The notes under the pieces were generated by a model. The model did not search any database and had not been told where the DNA came from. It saw only the letters and a program-made list of their open reading frames with translations. The translations under genes were made by a program, and so were the position numbers. From positions 1-5,347 of the forward strand of contig JAGLQP010000163.1 of assembly GCA_023136785.1 (NCBI GenBank): DNA of 5,347 nt, written 5' to 3'. The stretch is from Spirochaetales bacterium. GTDB lineage: Bacteria > Spirochaetota > Spirochaetia > SZUA-6 > DRHE01. This document shows positions 5,255 through 5,347 of this stretch, in pieces. How positions within the stretch are numbered: position 1 is the stretch's first letter; every line of letters begins with the position of its first letter.

Positions 5255-5347
5255 AAAAAACCACCCGCGAGGAGCAAGGAGAGGCATATGTGTGGGTGTG
5301 GCGCAGCCCACACATATACCTCTCCTCCTCTCGCAGTTGGCCTTTTT
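5255..5347. repeat. Long imperfect inverted repeat, possibly a bidirectional terminator or small repeat element
   Basis: Core: 5277-5296 pairs with 5307-5326, 20 bp with a single mismatch (5285/5318), around a 10-base loop (5297-5306). After a small internal loop, GCGAG (5267-5271) pairs with CTCGC (5330-5334). Further out, AAAAAA (5255-5260) faces TTTTT (5343-5347). Each strand thus ends the hairpin in a T-run: TTTTTT on the minus strand, TTTTT at the window edge on the plus strand. This suits a bidirectional terminator upstream of the GIY-YIG gene. Arms of about 40 bases are long for a terminator, so a MITE- or REP-like element is the alternative. The right boundary may lie beyond the window. 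Confidence 0.75.

Noticed and set aside
5083..5313. N-terminal extension of the GIY-YIG frame (to 162 residues)
   Set aside because: It runs through the long hairpin and the promoter, has no recognisable domain or ribosome site, and family members start at the methionine encoded at 5082.

Overview
The window carries one dense minus-strand block of bacterial biosynthetic genes. Read in transcription order, from high to low coordinates, it holds: a long imperfect hairpin at the right edge (about 5255-5347); a small GIY-YIG domain gene (4825-5082); a PLP-dependent alpha-oxoamine synthase of the kbl type (3607-4794); a tryptophan-operon control region (about 3232-3525); trpE (1747-3231); a fused trpG-trpD gene (152-1750); and the first 53 codons of trpC, which runs off the left edge. 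I see no tRNA, rRNA, CRISPR array, insertion sequence or phage gene. Long plus-strand open frames are shadows of the minus-strand genes.

The richest part is the 375-base gap between kbl and trpE. It has a sigma-70-like promoter, a 21-codon leader peptide with four Trp codons (10, 12, 13 and 18), a mutually exclusive antiterminator/terminator pair, and a second strong intrinsic terminator before trpE. This is the layout of ribosome-mediated transcription attenuation. The last codons of the leader peptide nearly duplicate the 3' arm of the terminator (12 of 13 bases), so both compete for the same central segment. The second terminator shares its GGCUUUU/AAAAGCC arms with the first, which allows a speculative two-step relay.

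TrpE (aminase subunit) and the TrpG half of TrpGD (glutamine amidotransferase) make anthranilate from chorismate. The TrpD half adds phosphoribose, and TrpC continues towards indole-3-glycerol phosphate. The genes overlap (ATGA at trpE/trpGD, 8 bases at trpGD/trpC), which suggests translational coupling and balanced subunits.

The GIY-YIG gene and kbl are 30 bases apart on the same strand and may form a separate unit, possibly starting from a near-consensus promoter that would give a leaderless mRNA. The stretch from about 4830 to 5255 looks visibly more AT-rich than the biosynthetic genes.

The organism is a bacterium of moderately high GC with Shine-Dalgarno-led genes. The TrpE, TrpGD and Kbl sequences would fit a deltaproteobacterium-like or other deep Gram-negative lineage, but I cannot place it more precisely from sequence alone.
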